Shown piece by piece: positions 8,264 through 17,157 of a stretch of 64,000 bases of DNA. The notes beneath the pieces are model-generated. The model saw nothing but the letters and a program-made list of their open reading frames with translations, was not told the DNA's origin and made no database searches. Origin of the DNA: Marinomonas spartinae (GTDB lineage Bacteria > Pseudomonadota > Gammaproteobacteria > Pseudomonadales > Marinomonadaceae); assembly GCF_016461715.1 (NCBI RefSeq), contig NZ_JAEMUI010000018.1, forward strand, positions 45,831-109,830, written 5' to 3'. The stretch's first letter is position 1. The number at the start of each line of letters is the position of its first letter. Made by a program: the position numbers and the translations under genes.

Positions 8264-8815
8264 AGTGACTCTCCTGCAACATAATGCATTCTATCAAGTA
8301 ATCAGTCTTACCAAGGTTATAGTTAACAAAATGATCTGCCATCTGACAAGACTGTCTAGTCAAAAGTCCAATTCATTACCCATTAGGGAAGGTGTTAATA
8401 AGTCCTCTTGACTCAGCATGGAGATAAAAGCCTGCTATTTGCGGCAAGCATCGAATGTGAATAGTGAACCTATTGACGAGATGCTTAACAAAGAATACGG
8501 GGTTTTAGACCATGCCCTATGGGGCTTTAAGAGAAAACGTCACTCTGCGTTGCGATACTTCGAAAGGTGCCTACATTCCTTCAGTATCGCGCCTTAATTG
8601 ACGATTTCTCTTAAAGCCTGAGTCTTAGACGACTTATTCACACCTTCCCTGGCCCCAATATTCATCAAATATACGAAACATAAAAGAGCGCTTATGGTCT
8701 TTCTATTATCCACATTATTTGTTCTGATTTGAGTACGGTTTAAAAACGTGTATCAACAAATAAATGACAAACAGATAAAAAACACTCTCTCAACTGTATA
8801 CATAAGGACAGCCAA
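8264..8815. other. Large intergenic region holding a palindromic element
   Basis: A 552-base gap between two divergent genes (ABM monooxygenase and ggt). About half of it is the nested inverted-repeat element at 8385-8650. The right part (8655-8815) is AT-rich and must carry the ggt promoter. No open frame with a ribosome site was found. Confidence 0.6.
8385..8650. repeat. 266-base nested palindromic element (MITE or structured RNA)
   Basis: The ends are a 20-base inverted repeat with one mismatch (8385-8404 with 8631-8650; AGGGAAGGTGTTAATAAGTC on the left). Inside are GACTCAG/CTGAGTC (8410-8416 with 8618-8624), AAGCATC/GATGCTT (8446-8452 with 8480-8486), a 20-base arm with one mismatch (8523-8542 with 8599-8618; core GGCTTTAAGAGAAA) and GCGATACT/AGTATCGC (8552-8559 with 8583-8590). 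The arms nest, so the whole can fold into one branched structure. No transposase frame and no clear target duplication are visible. It resembles no RNA family I recognise (not tmRNA, 6S or RNase P). Confidence 0.7.
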
Positions 8816-10573
8816 ATGTACAAACGACAGACACCGCAACGATTGTTACTGCTTTCATCACTCTTTCTTAGTCAGAGCCTCTTTGCCTCTGGTCAAGTGA
8901 CCGATGCCGTTGCTCCAGAGCAAACGAGTGCCATCTCTGAAAAAAAACTGGTCACAGCTCAACACGAGATGGTAGCAACCGCCAACCCTATCGCCACTCA
9001 AGTGGGTTACAATGTGCTCAAATCGGGAGGCTCTGCCATTGATGCACTGGTCGCCGTGCAAATGACATTGGGCCTTGTAGAACCTCAGTCTTCTGGTTTA
9101 GGTGGTGGCGCTTTCGCCGTTTACTACGATGCCAAAAACAAACAGCTCACCACCTTTGATGGGCGCGAAACCGCCCCCATGAAAGCCACTCCAGAACTAT
9201 TTCAAGACAACAATGGCAAGCCGCTCAAATTCTATGATGCAGTAGTCGGAGGGCGCTCTGTTGGGACGCCTGGCACCATTAAATTGATGGCCGAATTGCA
9301 CAAACGCTATGGTCGAAAACCTTGGTCAGACCTATTAAAACCGGCAGAAAAAATAGCCCTCGATGGCTTTATTGTTTCGCCTCGACTCGCCCACTCTGTT
9401 GAAAGCAACAAAGCACACTTGTCCCGTTACCCAGAAACCAAAGCGTACTTTTTCAACTTGGATAACAGCCCCATCCAAGCAGGACAACGCCTGAAAAATT
9501 TGGCCTATGCCAGAACCTTAAGTGAATTAGCCATGCATGGCCCTGATATTTTTTATCATGGGAAAATTGGCAAGGACATCGTTCGGCAGGTCAACCATGT
9601 GGTGGATAATCCAGGGGTTCTGTCCGAAGCGGACTTGGCTAACTACCAAGTCAAACAAAGAAAGCCCGTGTGTCTGCCCTATAAACAATATGATATTTGC
9701 GGCATGGGGCCTCCCAGCTCAGGCGGCTTAACCGTTGGACAAATAATGGGCATCACCGAACAATTTAATCTCGCTAAAATGGGTCCCAACTCACCCGAAG
9801 CTTGGCAAATTATAGGCGATGCGTCACGTTTAGCGTTTGCGGATCGAGGTCGATATATGGCTGATACGGATTATGTCCCTATGCCACAGGGCCTACTAGA
9901 CCCGAGCTATTTAAAGGCCCGTGCCCAACTTATCACCCCTGGCAAAGCGCTTGATCACGTTGCAGCGGGAGAACCTGAATGGCGCCATCCGATCAAGCAG
10001 GCAGACGATATCGCTATTGAATTTCCCAGTACCAGTCATATTGTCATTATCGACAAAGATGGCAACGCCGTTTCTATCACCACCACCATTGAAAGCGCCT
10101 TTGGCTCAAAGCTGATGGTCGATGGCTTTTTACTCAATAATGAGCTAACAGACTTCTCTTTTAAGTCATACGAAAATGGTTACCCAATCGCCAATCGATT
10201 AGAACCTGGTAAACGCCCACGCTCTTCCATGTCGCCTACCATCGTTATGAAAGAGGATAAACCTTACTTGCTGATCGGCTCACCAGGAGGCTCCAGCATC
10301 ATTGGTTATGTCGTTAAAACGCTGATTGCGAATCTTGAATGGGGCATGAACATTCAGCAAGCCATTTCTTTGCCCAACGCCATCAATCGTTTTGGTACTT
10401 TTGAACTGGAGGAAGGCACAAAAGCAGAAGCTCTAAAAGGGCCATTAGAGAAAATGGGCTATAAAGTCGCCATAAAAGATTTGAATTCCGGGGCGCAAGG
10501 CATTGAAATCCAATCGGGTAAGCTCTACGGCGGAGCAGACCCAAGACGTGAGGGCTTGGTTTTAGGAGATTAA
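8816..10573 (+). CDS. ggt: Gamma-glutamyltransferase precursor
   Basis: Periplasmic N-terminal-nucleophile hydrolase that cleaves or transfers the gamma-glutamyl group of glutathione, made as a 585-residue proenzyme that cuts itself into two subunits. A signal peptide (residues 1-25, LLLLSSLFLSQSLFA) is clear. The nucleophile is Thr406 in the sequence PSTSHIVIIDKDGNAVSITT, which also marks the cleavage site; the oxyanion region GSPGGSS lies near residue 487, and the large subunit has LVEPQSSGLGGGAFAVYYD and the substrate Arg in FDGRETAP. ATG at 8816 follows AAGGACAGCCAA. Length is typical. It is monocistronic, between the palindromic element and a long hairpin. It allows use of extracellular glutathione as amino-acid source. 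Confidence 0.95.
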   Translation: MYKRQTPQRLLLLSSLFLSQSLFASGQVTDAVAPEQTSAISEKKLVTAQHEMVATANPIATQVGYNVLKSGGSAIDALVAVQMTLGLVEPQSSGLGGGAFAVYYDAKNKQLTTFDGRETAPMKATPELFQDNNGKPLKFYDAVVGGRSVGTPGTIKLMAELHKRYGRKPWSDLLKPAEKIALDGFIVSPRLAHSVESNKAHLSRYPETKAYFFNLDNSPIQAGQRLKNLAYARTLSELAMHGPDIFYHGKIGKDIVRQVNHVVDNPGVLSEADLANYQVKQRKPVCLPYKQYDICGMGPPSSGGLTVGQIMGITEQFNLAKMGPNSPEAWQIIGDASRLAFADRGRYMADTDYVPMPQGLLDPSYLKARAQLITPGKALDHVAAGEPEWRHPIKQADDIAIEFPSTSHIVIIDKDGNAVSITTTIESAFGSKLMVDGFLLNNELTDFSFKSYENGYPIANRLEPGKRPRSSMSPTIVMKEDKPYLLIGSPGGSSIIGYVVKTLIANLEWGMNIQQAISLPNAINRFGTFELEEGTKAEALKGPLEKMGYKVAIKDLNSGAQGIEIQSGKLYGGADPRREGLVLGD

Positions 10574-10599
10574 TGAAAAACGCTCCTTCCCTTACTTAC

Positions 10600-10638
10600 A
10601 CTCCCCCCATAATGACGAGCCGTCATAATGGGGGGAGT
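10600..10638. terminator. Long hairpin between convergent ggt and lysR
   Basis: An 18-bp inverted repeat with one mismatch (10600-10617 with 10621-10638) built on C6/G6, with a 3-base loop, located between two convergent genes. It lacks a long T run, so it may act as a transcription roadblock or mRNA end-stabiliser rather than a textbook terminator. Confidence 0.6.
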
Positions 10639-10643
10639 GATCT

Positions 10644-11549
10644 CTAAATAAGATCAACGGCTTTCCAGTGTTCTAACAGTATATTGATAAATAGCTCAGC
10701 GGCAGGCGATACGGAAGTAGAACTACGCTTGACCAAGCCAATTGAACGATCAATTTTCTGCCCTTTGAGCGGCCTGAAAGTCAGCGTTGATGCCGAACTC
10801 AACGGCATGGCTAATTTCGGTACAATGGAGATGCCTAATCCCATTTCCACTAACCCCAATGAGGTTGAAAGGTGTTGAACCTCATAAAAACTGTTTAATT
10901 TCACCTGATCTCTGGCTAACGATTTATCCAATAAAATACGATTACCGCTGGCTCGTCCAACACTGATTAATTTATAGGGTTCCATATCAGCCCAAGACAC
11001 TTCATCCAACTCGCACAATGGGTGATCTTTCCTCAGACAAACCACAAAAGGATCATCGAGAAGCGGTGTGAAAACCACCTCAGGGTGCTGTGCAATAGCC
11101 ATGTTGATGCCAAAATCGGCATCCCCTCGAATAACGGATTCCAGCCCCTGATTGGCACTTTCGTCTAATATTTGAATACGAATGCCAGGATAACGTTCGT
11201 TAAACACATTAATAACACTGGGCAAAAAATAAAACGCAGCAGTTGGAATGCACGCAATAATGACCTTACCTTTTTGCTGGGATGCCATGTCTTTAATGCC
11301 CAAAATGGACATTTCAAACTCTTCTACCATCCTTCTGGCCTTGGGTAAAAACTCTCTGCCGACCGATGTTAACCAGGTTTTTCTCGTTGTTCTTTCGAAC
11401 AATTGTGCCCCAAGCAAAGACTCTAATTTTTGCATTCTTCGGCTTAATGCAGGCTGCGAAAGAAAGGTTAATTCCGCTGCATCATGAAAGTTTCCCGTCT
11501 CCGCAACCCGAATAAAAATAACCAAATCTTTGAACTCTATTTGATGCAT
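10644..11549 (-). CDS. LysR-family regulator of the adjacent tricarboxylate operon
   Basis: A 301-residue LysR-type regulator: winged helix-turn-helix at residues 1-65 (FHDAAELTFLSQPALSRRMQ), linker helix, then a two-lobed periplasmic-binding-like inducer domain from about residue 90. ATG at 11549 follows GTGGTGAG. It is transcribed away from the prpF-like gene 114 bases off, the standard LysR layout, so it probably activates the operon 11664-17145 and represses itself. The shared promoter region has three copies of TGATGCA/TGCATCA (11542-11607). The inducer is probably the transported acid or its isomer; this is inference. Confidence 0.88.
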   Translation of the reverse strand: MHQIEFKDLVIFIRVAETGNFHDAAELTFLSQPALSRRMQKLESLLGAQLFERTTRKTWLTSVGREFLPKARRMVEEFEMSILGIKDMASQQKGKVIIACIPTAAFYFLPSVINVFNERYPGIRIQILDESANQGLESVIRGDADFGINMAIAQHPEVVFTPLLDDPFVVCLRKDHPLCELDEVSWADMEPYKLISVGRASGNRILLDKSLARDQVKLNSFYEVQHLSTSLGLVEMGLGISIVPKLAMPLSSASTLTFRPLKGQKIDRSIGLVKRSSTSVSPAAELFINILLEHWKAVDLI

Positions 11550-11607
11550 GATCTCACCACTGATAACAATTTTGCATCATTTATAACTTATTTTTGCATT
11601 TGATGCA
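11542..11607. promoter_or_regulatory. Candidate LysR binding array
   Basis: TGATGCA occurs at 11542-11548 and 11601-11607, its complement TGCATCA at 11573-11579, and TGCAT-TTG-ATGCA forms a perfect short palindrome at 11595-11607. The cluster lies between the divergent LysR and prpF-like starts, overlapping the LysR start codon, as expected for an autoregulated LysR switch. Confidence 0.45.
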
Positions 11608-11663
11608 CCAATCCACCTTATGAGATCTTAGCGCCAGTACCAATAACAACAAGGTTTTTTATA

Positions 11664-12725
11664 ATGTCACAAACCATATCCTGCATGATTATGCGTGGTG
11701 GCACCTCTCGAGGCCCATACCTGAACATTTCTGACCTACCCAAAGAGAGAGAGGCCTGTGCGGATGTTCTTTTGAAAATAATGGGATCTGGTCATGAACT
11801 TCAGATAGATGGCATCGGTGGGGGCAATAGCCTAACAAGCAAGGTCGCCATGGTAGGCCCCTCAACCCATCCAGAAGCGGATGTGGATTATTTATTTGCT
11901 CAAGTGGGCATACTCGAGAAGAAAGTAGACTTCGCGCCAAACTGTGGAAACATGCTAGCAGGTGTCGCACCTTACGCGATCGAAACAGGGCTATTCCCAG
12001 CCTCAAACGATAAAACAATCGTACGCATTCATAATGTCAATACTGGCAAGATTATACATGCCACAGTATCAACACCTAATGGCAAAGTTAAATATTCTGG
12101 AAACACCATTATCGCTGGCACTAACTCGCCAGGAGAGCCTATTCATTTAACCTTTATCGACGTTGAAGGCTCTAAAACAGGCAAATTACTACCAACAGGG
12201 AACAAAATAGATATTATTGACTCGGTCCCCGTTACCTGTCTCGATGCGGCCACTCCCGTGGTTTTGATTAAAGCCGCAGACCTTAAAAAGACAGGTTATG
12301 AATCCCCATCAGAGTTTGATAATGATGTGGAATTCATGAGCCGATTAGAGAATATTCGCCTACAAGCTGGTCGATTAATGGGCCTAGGCGATGTATCTAA
12401 CTCCGTAATCCCTAAACCTATTTTGCTGTCACCCGCTTTGCACGGTGGCACCATTTCAGCACGCTATTTCGTACCAAATAAATGTCATAAGGCGTTAGCT
12501 GTCACAGGCAGCATCGCCATTACAACCGCCTGTTGTACGCTCGGTACCATTGCATCAGAACTGATCAATAATAGCACCGACGATTCTTCTTTTGTTCTTG
12601 AACATCCCTCAGGAACAATAGAACTGGGTGTCACACGTAACGCTGAAGACAGGACTGTCATCGCAAGCGTGTCACTCATTCGAACTGCTAAACGAATATT
12701 AAGTGGCATCATTTATCTCGATTAG
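11664..12725 (+). CDS. PrpF/GalD-family isomerase (aconitate or oxalomesaconate type)
   Basis: Cytosolic, cofactor-free isomerase of the PrpF family, 353 residues. Members move a double bond in small tricarboxylates: PrpF works on 2-methylaconitate and trans-aconitate, GalD tautomerises 4-oxalomesaconate in gallate breakdown. Family motifs are MRGGTSRGPYL (residue 9 on), DGIGGGNSLTSKVAMV, the catalytic-Cys region NCGNMLAGVAPYAIE, and TACCTLGTIA near the end. ATG at 11664 follows AACAAGGTTTTTTATA. It is the first gene of an operon with a Bug binding protein, TctA-TctB and an exporter. No dioxygenase, hydratase or aldolase of gallate breakdown is near, so I favour an aconitate-type substrate over GalD activity, without proof. 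Confidence 0.82.
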   Translation: MSQTISCMIMRGGTSRGPYLNISDLPKEREACADVLLKIMGSGHELQIDGIGGGNSLTSKVAMVGPSTHPEADVDYLFAQVGILEKKVDFAPNCGNMLAGVAPYAIETGLFPASNDKTIVRIHNVNTGKIIHATVSTPNGKVKYSGNTIIAGTNSPGEPIHLTFIDVEGSKTGKLLPTGNKIDIIDSVPVTCLDAATPVVLIKAADLKKTGYESPSEFDNDVEFMSRLENIRLQAGRLMGLGDVSNSVIPKPILLSPALHGGTISARYFVPNKCHKALAVTGSIAITTACCTLGTIASELINNSTDDSSFVLEHPSGTIELGVTRNAEDRTVIASVSLIRTAKRILSGIIYLD

Positions 12726-12786
12726 CAAACTAAACTATCTCAACGACTAAGATAAAAATTATATAAAAACAAAAAAGGATAATAAT

Positions 12787-13869
12787 ATGAAAAAGCACCT
12801 GAAGCTCTTATGTGCCTCAACTTTAATCTTTGGTAGTTTGCTAACTACGACTGTTAAAGCTGAGACGGCAGACATTCCCTCAACCATTAATTGGACCATA
12901 CCCTTTGGTGTTGGTGGTGGTACAGATGTTTGGGCACGCTTTATCGCTCCCTATTTGACAAAGTATATTCCCACTCACCCAACGGTTGTTATTAAAAACC
13001 AACCAGGTGGTGGCTCCATTACGGGTACCAACTTATTTTATCAACGTGCTAGAAGCGATGGTTCCGATATTTTAGGTACCTCGGCATCAACACTTTTTCC
13101 GTTTATGCTGGGTGATAAGCGCGTCCGCTACAACTTCGACAAATGGATGCCATTAATGGCCAGTCCAACAGGTGGCGTTGTCTATGTTCAGCCTAACCTT
13201 GGCGTTAAGTCCGCCGCCGATATTGATAAGCTAAATGGCGTCACACTTCCTTTTGGATCCCAAGGTCCAACTCGACTTGAGCTGCCAGTGCTAATGGCCT
13301 TTGAAATGCTTGGTCTTGATGTGAAACCAGTATTCGGTATGAAGAGCCGTGGCGCAGGCCGTCTGGCTTTCGAACGTGGTGAAGCAAAAATCGACTTCCA
13401 GACCACTTCGGCTTATCTCAACTCAGTAGAAGACTTGGTTAAAAACCACAAAGCGATTCCTTTATTCTCATTAGGGGTGATGGACGAAGATGGAAAGATA
13501 GTACGCGATCCAGCTTTTCCAAATTTACCCACATTCCAAGAGGTCTATTTCCAGAAATATGGCAAGAAGCCATCTGGTAATGAATATACCGCTTACTCTA
13601 AGTTCTTAGCGGCAGGTTTTGCTTTCCAAAAAGTGATTTTTATTCCCTCAAATACACCAAACGACATTATTCAGGCGTATCAAAAAGGGATTAAAGAGAT
13701 GTTGAAAGACCCTGACTTCATTAAAGACTCTATAGTGCAAATTGGCCCCTACAAAAATATTGTGGGTATCAATGCCGCTAAACACCTTCAAGAAGCCACC
13801 AAAATTTCTCCTGAGCTGTACGCTTGGGTAGCCAAATGGCTAAAACAGAAATTTGATTATTCACTCTAA
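12787..13869 (+). CDS. Tripartite tricarboxylate transporter binding protein (Bug/TctC)
   Basis: Periplasmic solute receptor of the TTT transport family, 360 residues. A signal peptide ends near residue 25 (LLTTTVKA). Family features follow: INWTIPFGVGGGTDVWAR, where the Gly-rich loop binds the carboxylate, NQPGGGSITGTNLFY near residue 76, and FGSQGPTRLE. It captures a di- or tricarboxylate and hands it to the membrane component encoded immediately downstream (26 bases). ATG at 12787 follows AAAAAGGATAATAAT. It is longer than the usual 320 residues, with an extended C-terminal part. The ligand cannot be read from the sequence. Confidence 0.88.
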   Translation: MKKHLKLLCASTLIFGSLLTTTVKAETADIPSTINWTIPFGVGGGTDVWARFIAPYLTKYIPTHPTVVIKNQPGGGSITGTNLFYQRARSDGSDILGTSASTLFPFMLGDKRVRYNFDKWMPLMASPTGGVVYVQPNLGVKSAADIDKLNGVTLPFGSQGPTRLELPVLMAFEMLGLDVKPVFGMKSRGAGRLAFERGEAKIDFQTTSAYLNSVEDLVKNHKAIPLFSLGVMDEDGKIVRDPAFPNLPTFQEVYFQKYGKKPSGNEYTAYSKFLAAGFAFQKVIFIPSNTPNDIIQAYQKGIKEMLKDPDFIKDSIVQIGPYKNIVGINAAKHLQEATKISPELYAWVAKWLKQKFDYSL

Positions 13870-13895
13870 TCCAATGCTGTCATTAGGAGTTATTC

Positions 13896-15848
13896 ATGAC
13901 CGTGCTTCTTAGTGCCTTAGACCAAATCTTATCTTTTACGCACTTTATCTACTTATTAGGTGGGGTCCTAGTTGGTCTTGTGGTAGGTATTATTCCAGGA
14001 CTCGGTGGTATTGCTGGTATGTCCTTACTGTTACCATTCATATACGGAATGGAACCATCTGTTGGCTTAGGAATGCTAATGGGACTGGTTGCAGTAATAC
14101 CTACGGGCGATACGTTCACCTCCGTTTTAATGGGAATTCCTGGATCGAGTTCTTCCCAAGCCACGGTCATGGATGGCTTTCCACTAGCGAAAAAGGGCCA
14201 AGCAGCGCGTGCTTTATCCGCTGCTTTCATGTGCTCAATGATAGGTGGTGTGGTAGGTGCTATCGTTCTCAGTGTGTTCATTCTAGTTGCACGACCGATT
14301 GTACTGTCTTTCTCTTCCGCCGAATTATTTATGCTGACCCTATTGGGATTAAGTGTGGTGGCGGCGCTATCTGGCGGCAACATTTTTAAAGGTTTGGCTG
14401 CTTGTGGATTTGGCTTACTGGTTGGCTCTGTTGGTTCAGCCCCTGCTACAGGCGAGTTTAGATTTACCCTTGGCATCGATTATCTTTACGATGGCATTCC
14501 TTTGGTTGTTGTCGGTTTAGGCATTTTTGCCTTACCAGAAATCATTAGTCTGCTCGTGCAAAATAAAGCGATCGCGTCCACTCCCAACAAATTAGGACAT
14601 GGCCTAAAACAAGGGATAAAAGACGTTTTTCAGAACCTTCCACTCGTTGGTAAATCATCTATTTTTGGTAGCCTTGTTGGGGCCATTCCAGGCTTGGGCG
14701 GCTCCGTTGTCGATTGGATGACTTACAGCTTTGCCATGAATTCGAGTAAAGACAGTTCACAATTTGGTAAAGGTGATATCAGGGGGGTTATCGCACCTGA
14801 ATCTGCCAATAACGCCTGTGCCTCTGGCAGTATGATTCCAACGTTATTATTTGGCATACCTGGCTCAGGGTCAGCGGCGGTATTTTTAGGCGGTATGTTA
14901 TTGCTTGGTTTACAACCAGGCGTCTCAATGATTACCACTCATCTGGACCTAACCTACACCATCATTTGGTCTTTAGCCTTAGCGAACATTTTGGGTGCGG
15001 TTTTTTGTATTTGTTTTACACGCCCGATTTCACTGCTGACCTACGTTAAATTCTCAATACTTGCTCCCATCATTTTAACACTTATTCTGTTTGCCGCTTA
15101 TCAAGCGACTCGCAGCCTAGGCGACTTCATCGTCCTTGGTGTCATTGCGACTATAGGTGTCTTAATGAAGGATGCAGGATGGCCACGCCCAGCGTTTTTA
15201 ATTGGCTTTGTACTGTCATCTGGTGCGGAAAATTACTTTTTCCAAAGTATTCAGTTCTATGGTTACTCATGGTTTGAACGTCCTGGCGTAATTATTATTG
15301 CTTTGTTGATCCTATTGGGCTTTGTTCTTCCTCCTATTCTCAAAAGCAGAAGAAAAGCACAAAAAGACGAGGATCAAGCCACAGAAAAAGCGTTACCAGT
15401 CACCTCTGTTACCGATCTGATACTGATTCTTTTCATTACCAGCGCGGGGGCATATGCTTTATTTAAAATATGGGACATGTCCACATTAACCAAGGCATTT
15501 CCTCTGATTGCTATCGCGATTGTACTTTTCTCCTGCATCGCATTGCTGATTCAACGCTATAAAGTGAAGCATCAAAAAGTGGCCACCAATATAAGGTTAG
15601 AGGCTTGCTATATTATTGGCTTCTTTTTCATCGCCTGTGGATACTACTATTTAGGATTTATCTCCACTACATTTATTTTCTCATTGCTATTTTTATCCTA
15701 TTTAGCAAAAGCCTCATGGCTTAAATCGTTAATCATCTCTTTTTGCTTAGTGGTGTTCTTATTAGTCATGCGCCATATCATGCACATCGACTATCCGGAA
15801 GGCTTTTTAGACCCTTACATTTTAACACCAATAGATAAAATATTTTAA
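13896..15848 (+). CDS. TTT transporter permease, TctA fused to TctB
   Basis: A 650-residue inner-membrane protein that joins both membrane components of a tripartite tricarboxylate transporter. Residues 1-483 are TctA with about 11-12 membrane segments and the two repeated loops VVGIIPGLGGIAGMSLLLPF (near 30) and VGAIPGLGGSVVDW (near 260), plus GIPGSGSAAVFLGGMLLLG. After a charged linker (about 484-505, RRKAQKDEDQATEK) comes a four-helix TctB domain to the end. TctB is normally a separate protein of about 150 residues. ATG at 13896 follows TTAGGAGTTATTC. With the binding protein upstream the system is complete and should drive sodium- or proton-coupled uptake. Confidence 0.88.
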   Translation: MTVLLSALDQILSFTHFIYLLGGVLVGLVVGIIPGLGGIAGMSLLLPFIYGMEPSVGLGMLMGLVAVIPTGDTFTSVLMGIPGSSSSQATVMDGFPLAKKGQAARALSAAFMCSMIGGVVGAIVLSVFILVARPIVLSFSSAELFMLTLLGLSVVAALSGGNIFKGLAACGFGLLVGSVGSAPATGEFRFTLGIDYLYDGIPLVVVGLGIFALPEIISLLVQNKAIASTPNKLGHGLKQGIKDVFQNLPLVGKSSIFGSLVGAIPGLGGSVVDWMTYSFAMNSSKDSSQFGKGDIRGVIAPESANNACASGSMIPTLLFGIPGSGSAAVFLGGMLLLGLQPGVSMITTHLDLTYTIIWSLALANILGAVFCICFTRPISLLTYVKFSILAPIILTLILFAAYQATRSLGDFIVLGVIATIGVLMKDAGWPRPAFLIGFVLSSGAENYFFQSIQFYGYSWFERPGVIIIALLILLGFVLPPILKSRRKAQKDEDQATEKALPVTSVTDLILILFITSAGAYALFKIWDMSTLTKAFPLIAIAIVLFSCIALLIQRYKVKHQKVATNIRLEACYIIGFFFIACGYYYLGFISTTFIFSLLFLSYLAKASWLKSLIISFCLVVFLLVMRHIMHIDYPEGFLDPYILTPIDKIF

Positions 15849-15856
15849 AACTCATT

Positions 15857-15890
15857 GGTGAGGTTGCTCCCCCGCCTCCTCACCTTTTTT
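15857..15890 (+). terminator. Terminator-like hairpin between tctAB and the MFS gene
   Basis: GGTGAGG (15857-15863) pairs with CCTCACC (15878-15884) over a 14-base loop, followed by T6. It probably lowers read-through into the exporter gene rather than fully separating it. Confidence 0.6.
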
Positions 15891-15921
15891 ATTAACAATA
15901 AAACAATAAAAGGTTACAGAT

Positions 15922-17145
15922 ATGTCTGATACATCCAGTAATACGCCTTTCAAAAAGTCCTATATTATAATAACGATAGCATTAGCCTTATCAGGCTTAT
16001 CAGAACTAGCTTCTTTATTTTTTATTCAACCTCTGCTGCCGACACTATCGAAGCTGTACCACATTCCCACCGATCATATTAGTGAAATTCTATCGGTTGA
16101 AACGGCTATGCTGGCTGTTGGTCTATTAGTCACCGGGAGCTTATCAGATCGTTTTGGACGAAAAAGACTCATTGTCACGGCACTCTTTTCCGGCGCAGTT
16201 ATCACTAGTCTATGCTCTTTTATCCACTCTTGGGATCTTCTTGTTGCCATGATGGGGCTGCTTGGTCTAACGTTAAGCGGTATCGCAGCTGCGGCAACAG
16301 CTTATATTAGTGAAGAAATCCCCTCTGCTGTGGCCAGTATTGTCACCGGCTATTTTGTTTTCGGTAATTCAATGGGAGGCATGTCTGGTAGGGTGTTTGC
16401 TAGCCAAATGATTGCACACACTCAACTTCATAATATTTTCTTAGGGTTTTCATCACTACTATTTGCGATTTCATGCTTAGTACTGTTCTTACTTCCTTCT
16501 TCTAAAAACTTTAATCCAACACACAGTTTAAAATTAAAAAGCATTGTGAATGGTATGGGGTTTCATTTAAGGAATAAAAAAATCCTGCCTGTATACTTCA
16601 TTGGATTCATTATTTTTGGTGTCTTTACATCACTTTATAGTTTTTTAACGTTCCATGTTACTCAATCTCCATTTAACTTATCTCGTGCTCATGCTGGCCT
16701 TATCTCTATTTGTTTTGCTTTAAGTGTTATAAGTGCACCACAAGCAGGAAGACTGTCCAATAAGTTAGGCAGCTGCCCCGTTTACATTGGCCTATTTATA
16801 GCAATGATTGTTGGCATTGTATTATCACTATCAAACAGCATATATACCGTTTTAGCAGGGGTCATCATTTTTACCTGCTGTTTCTTTGGATGCCATTCTA
16901 TTAGTTTAAGATGGGTAAACAAATATGCAGAAAAAGATAGAGGTCAAGCAACCTCAATTTATCTATTTTTCTATTATATTGGTGGCTCCGTTGTTGGCTA
17001 TATCAATGGCTATATTTACTCAGATTTAGGTTGGAAAGGCCTTGTTATCTTTGTCGCAGCACTGCTTTTAGTCGCGATAATCATTGCTGGCTACCTAAGA
17101 CATATCCCCTCTGAACAGGCAGAAGCCGCTGCGGCTTCTTCTTAA
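15922..17145 (+). CDS. YnfM-like major facilitator transporter
   Basis: A 407-residue, 12-helix MFS exporter close to E. coli YnfM. Shared features: FFIQPLLPTLSKLY in helix 1, ETAMLAVGLLVTGSLSDRFG with the MFS motif A loop (SDRFGRKRLI, near residues 76-85), AYISEEIPSA and YFVFGNSMGGMSGRVF. ATG at 15922 follows AAAAGGTTACAGAT. It is the last gene of the LysR-controlled operon after a weak terminator. In an operon for acid uptake it may export excess acid or a toxic analogue. Its substrate is unknown. It ends 12 bases from the convergent dctD. Confidence 0.82.
   Translation: MSDTSSNTPFKKSYIIITIALALSGLSELASLFFIQPLLPTLSKLYHIPTDHISEILSVETAMLAVGLLVTGSLSDRFGRKRLIVTALFSGAVITSLCSFIHSWDLLVAMMGLLGLTLSGIAAAATAYISEEIPSAVASIVTGYFVFGNSMGGMSGRVFASQMIAHTQLHNIFLGFSSLLFAISCLVLFLLPSSKNFNPTHSLKLKSIVNGMGFHLRNKKILPVYFIGFIIFGVFTSLYSFLTFHVTQSPFNLSRAHAGLISICFALSVISAPQAGRLSNKLGSCPVYIGLFIAMIVGIVLSLSNSIYTVLAGVIIFTCCFFGCHSISLRWVNKYAEKDRGQATSIYLFFYYIGGSVVGYINGYIYSDLGWKGLVIFVAALLLVAIIIAGYLRHIPSEQAEAAAASS
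17121..17142 (+). terminator. Hairpin over the stop end of the MFS gene
   Basis: AGAAGCC (17121-17127) pairs with GGCTTCT (17133-17139) and the inner GC/GC extends it, followed by TCTT. It lies inside the last codons (an Ala-rich tail) and between convergent genes. Termination is plausible but the T run is poor. Confidence 0.4.
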
Positions 17146-17157
17146 CGTATCGGCCTA

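Noticed and set aside
8264..8815. Considered a known structured RNA (tmRNA, RNase P, 6S) in the ggt upstream gap
   Set aside because: None of the hallmark conserved bases of these RNAs is present; kept only as an unclassified palindromic element.
13949..14476. 175-codon open frame antisense to the TctA part
   Set aside because: Low-complexity Pro/Ala/Ser translation, no ribosome site, fully inside a well-supported gene on the other strand.
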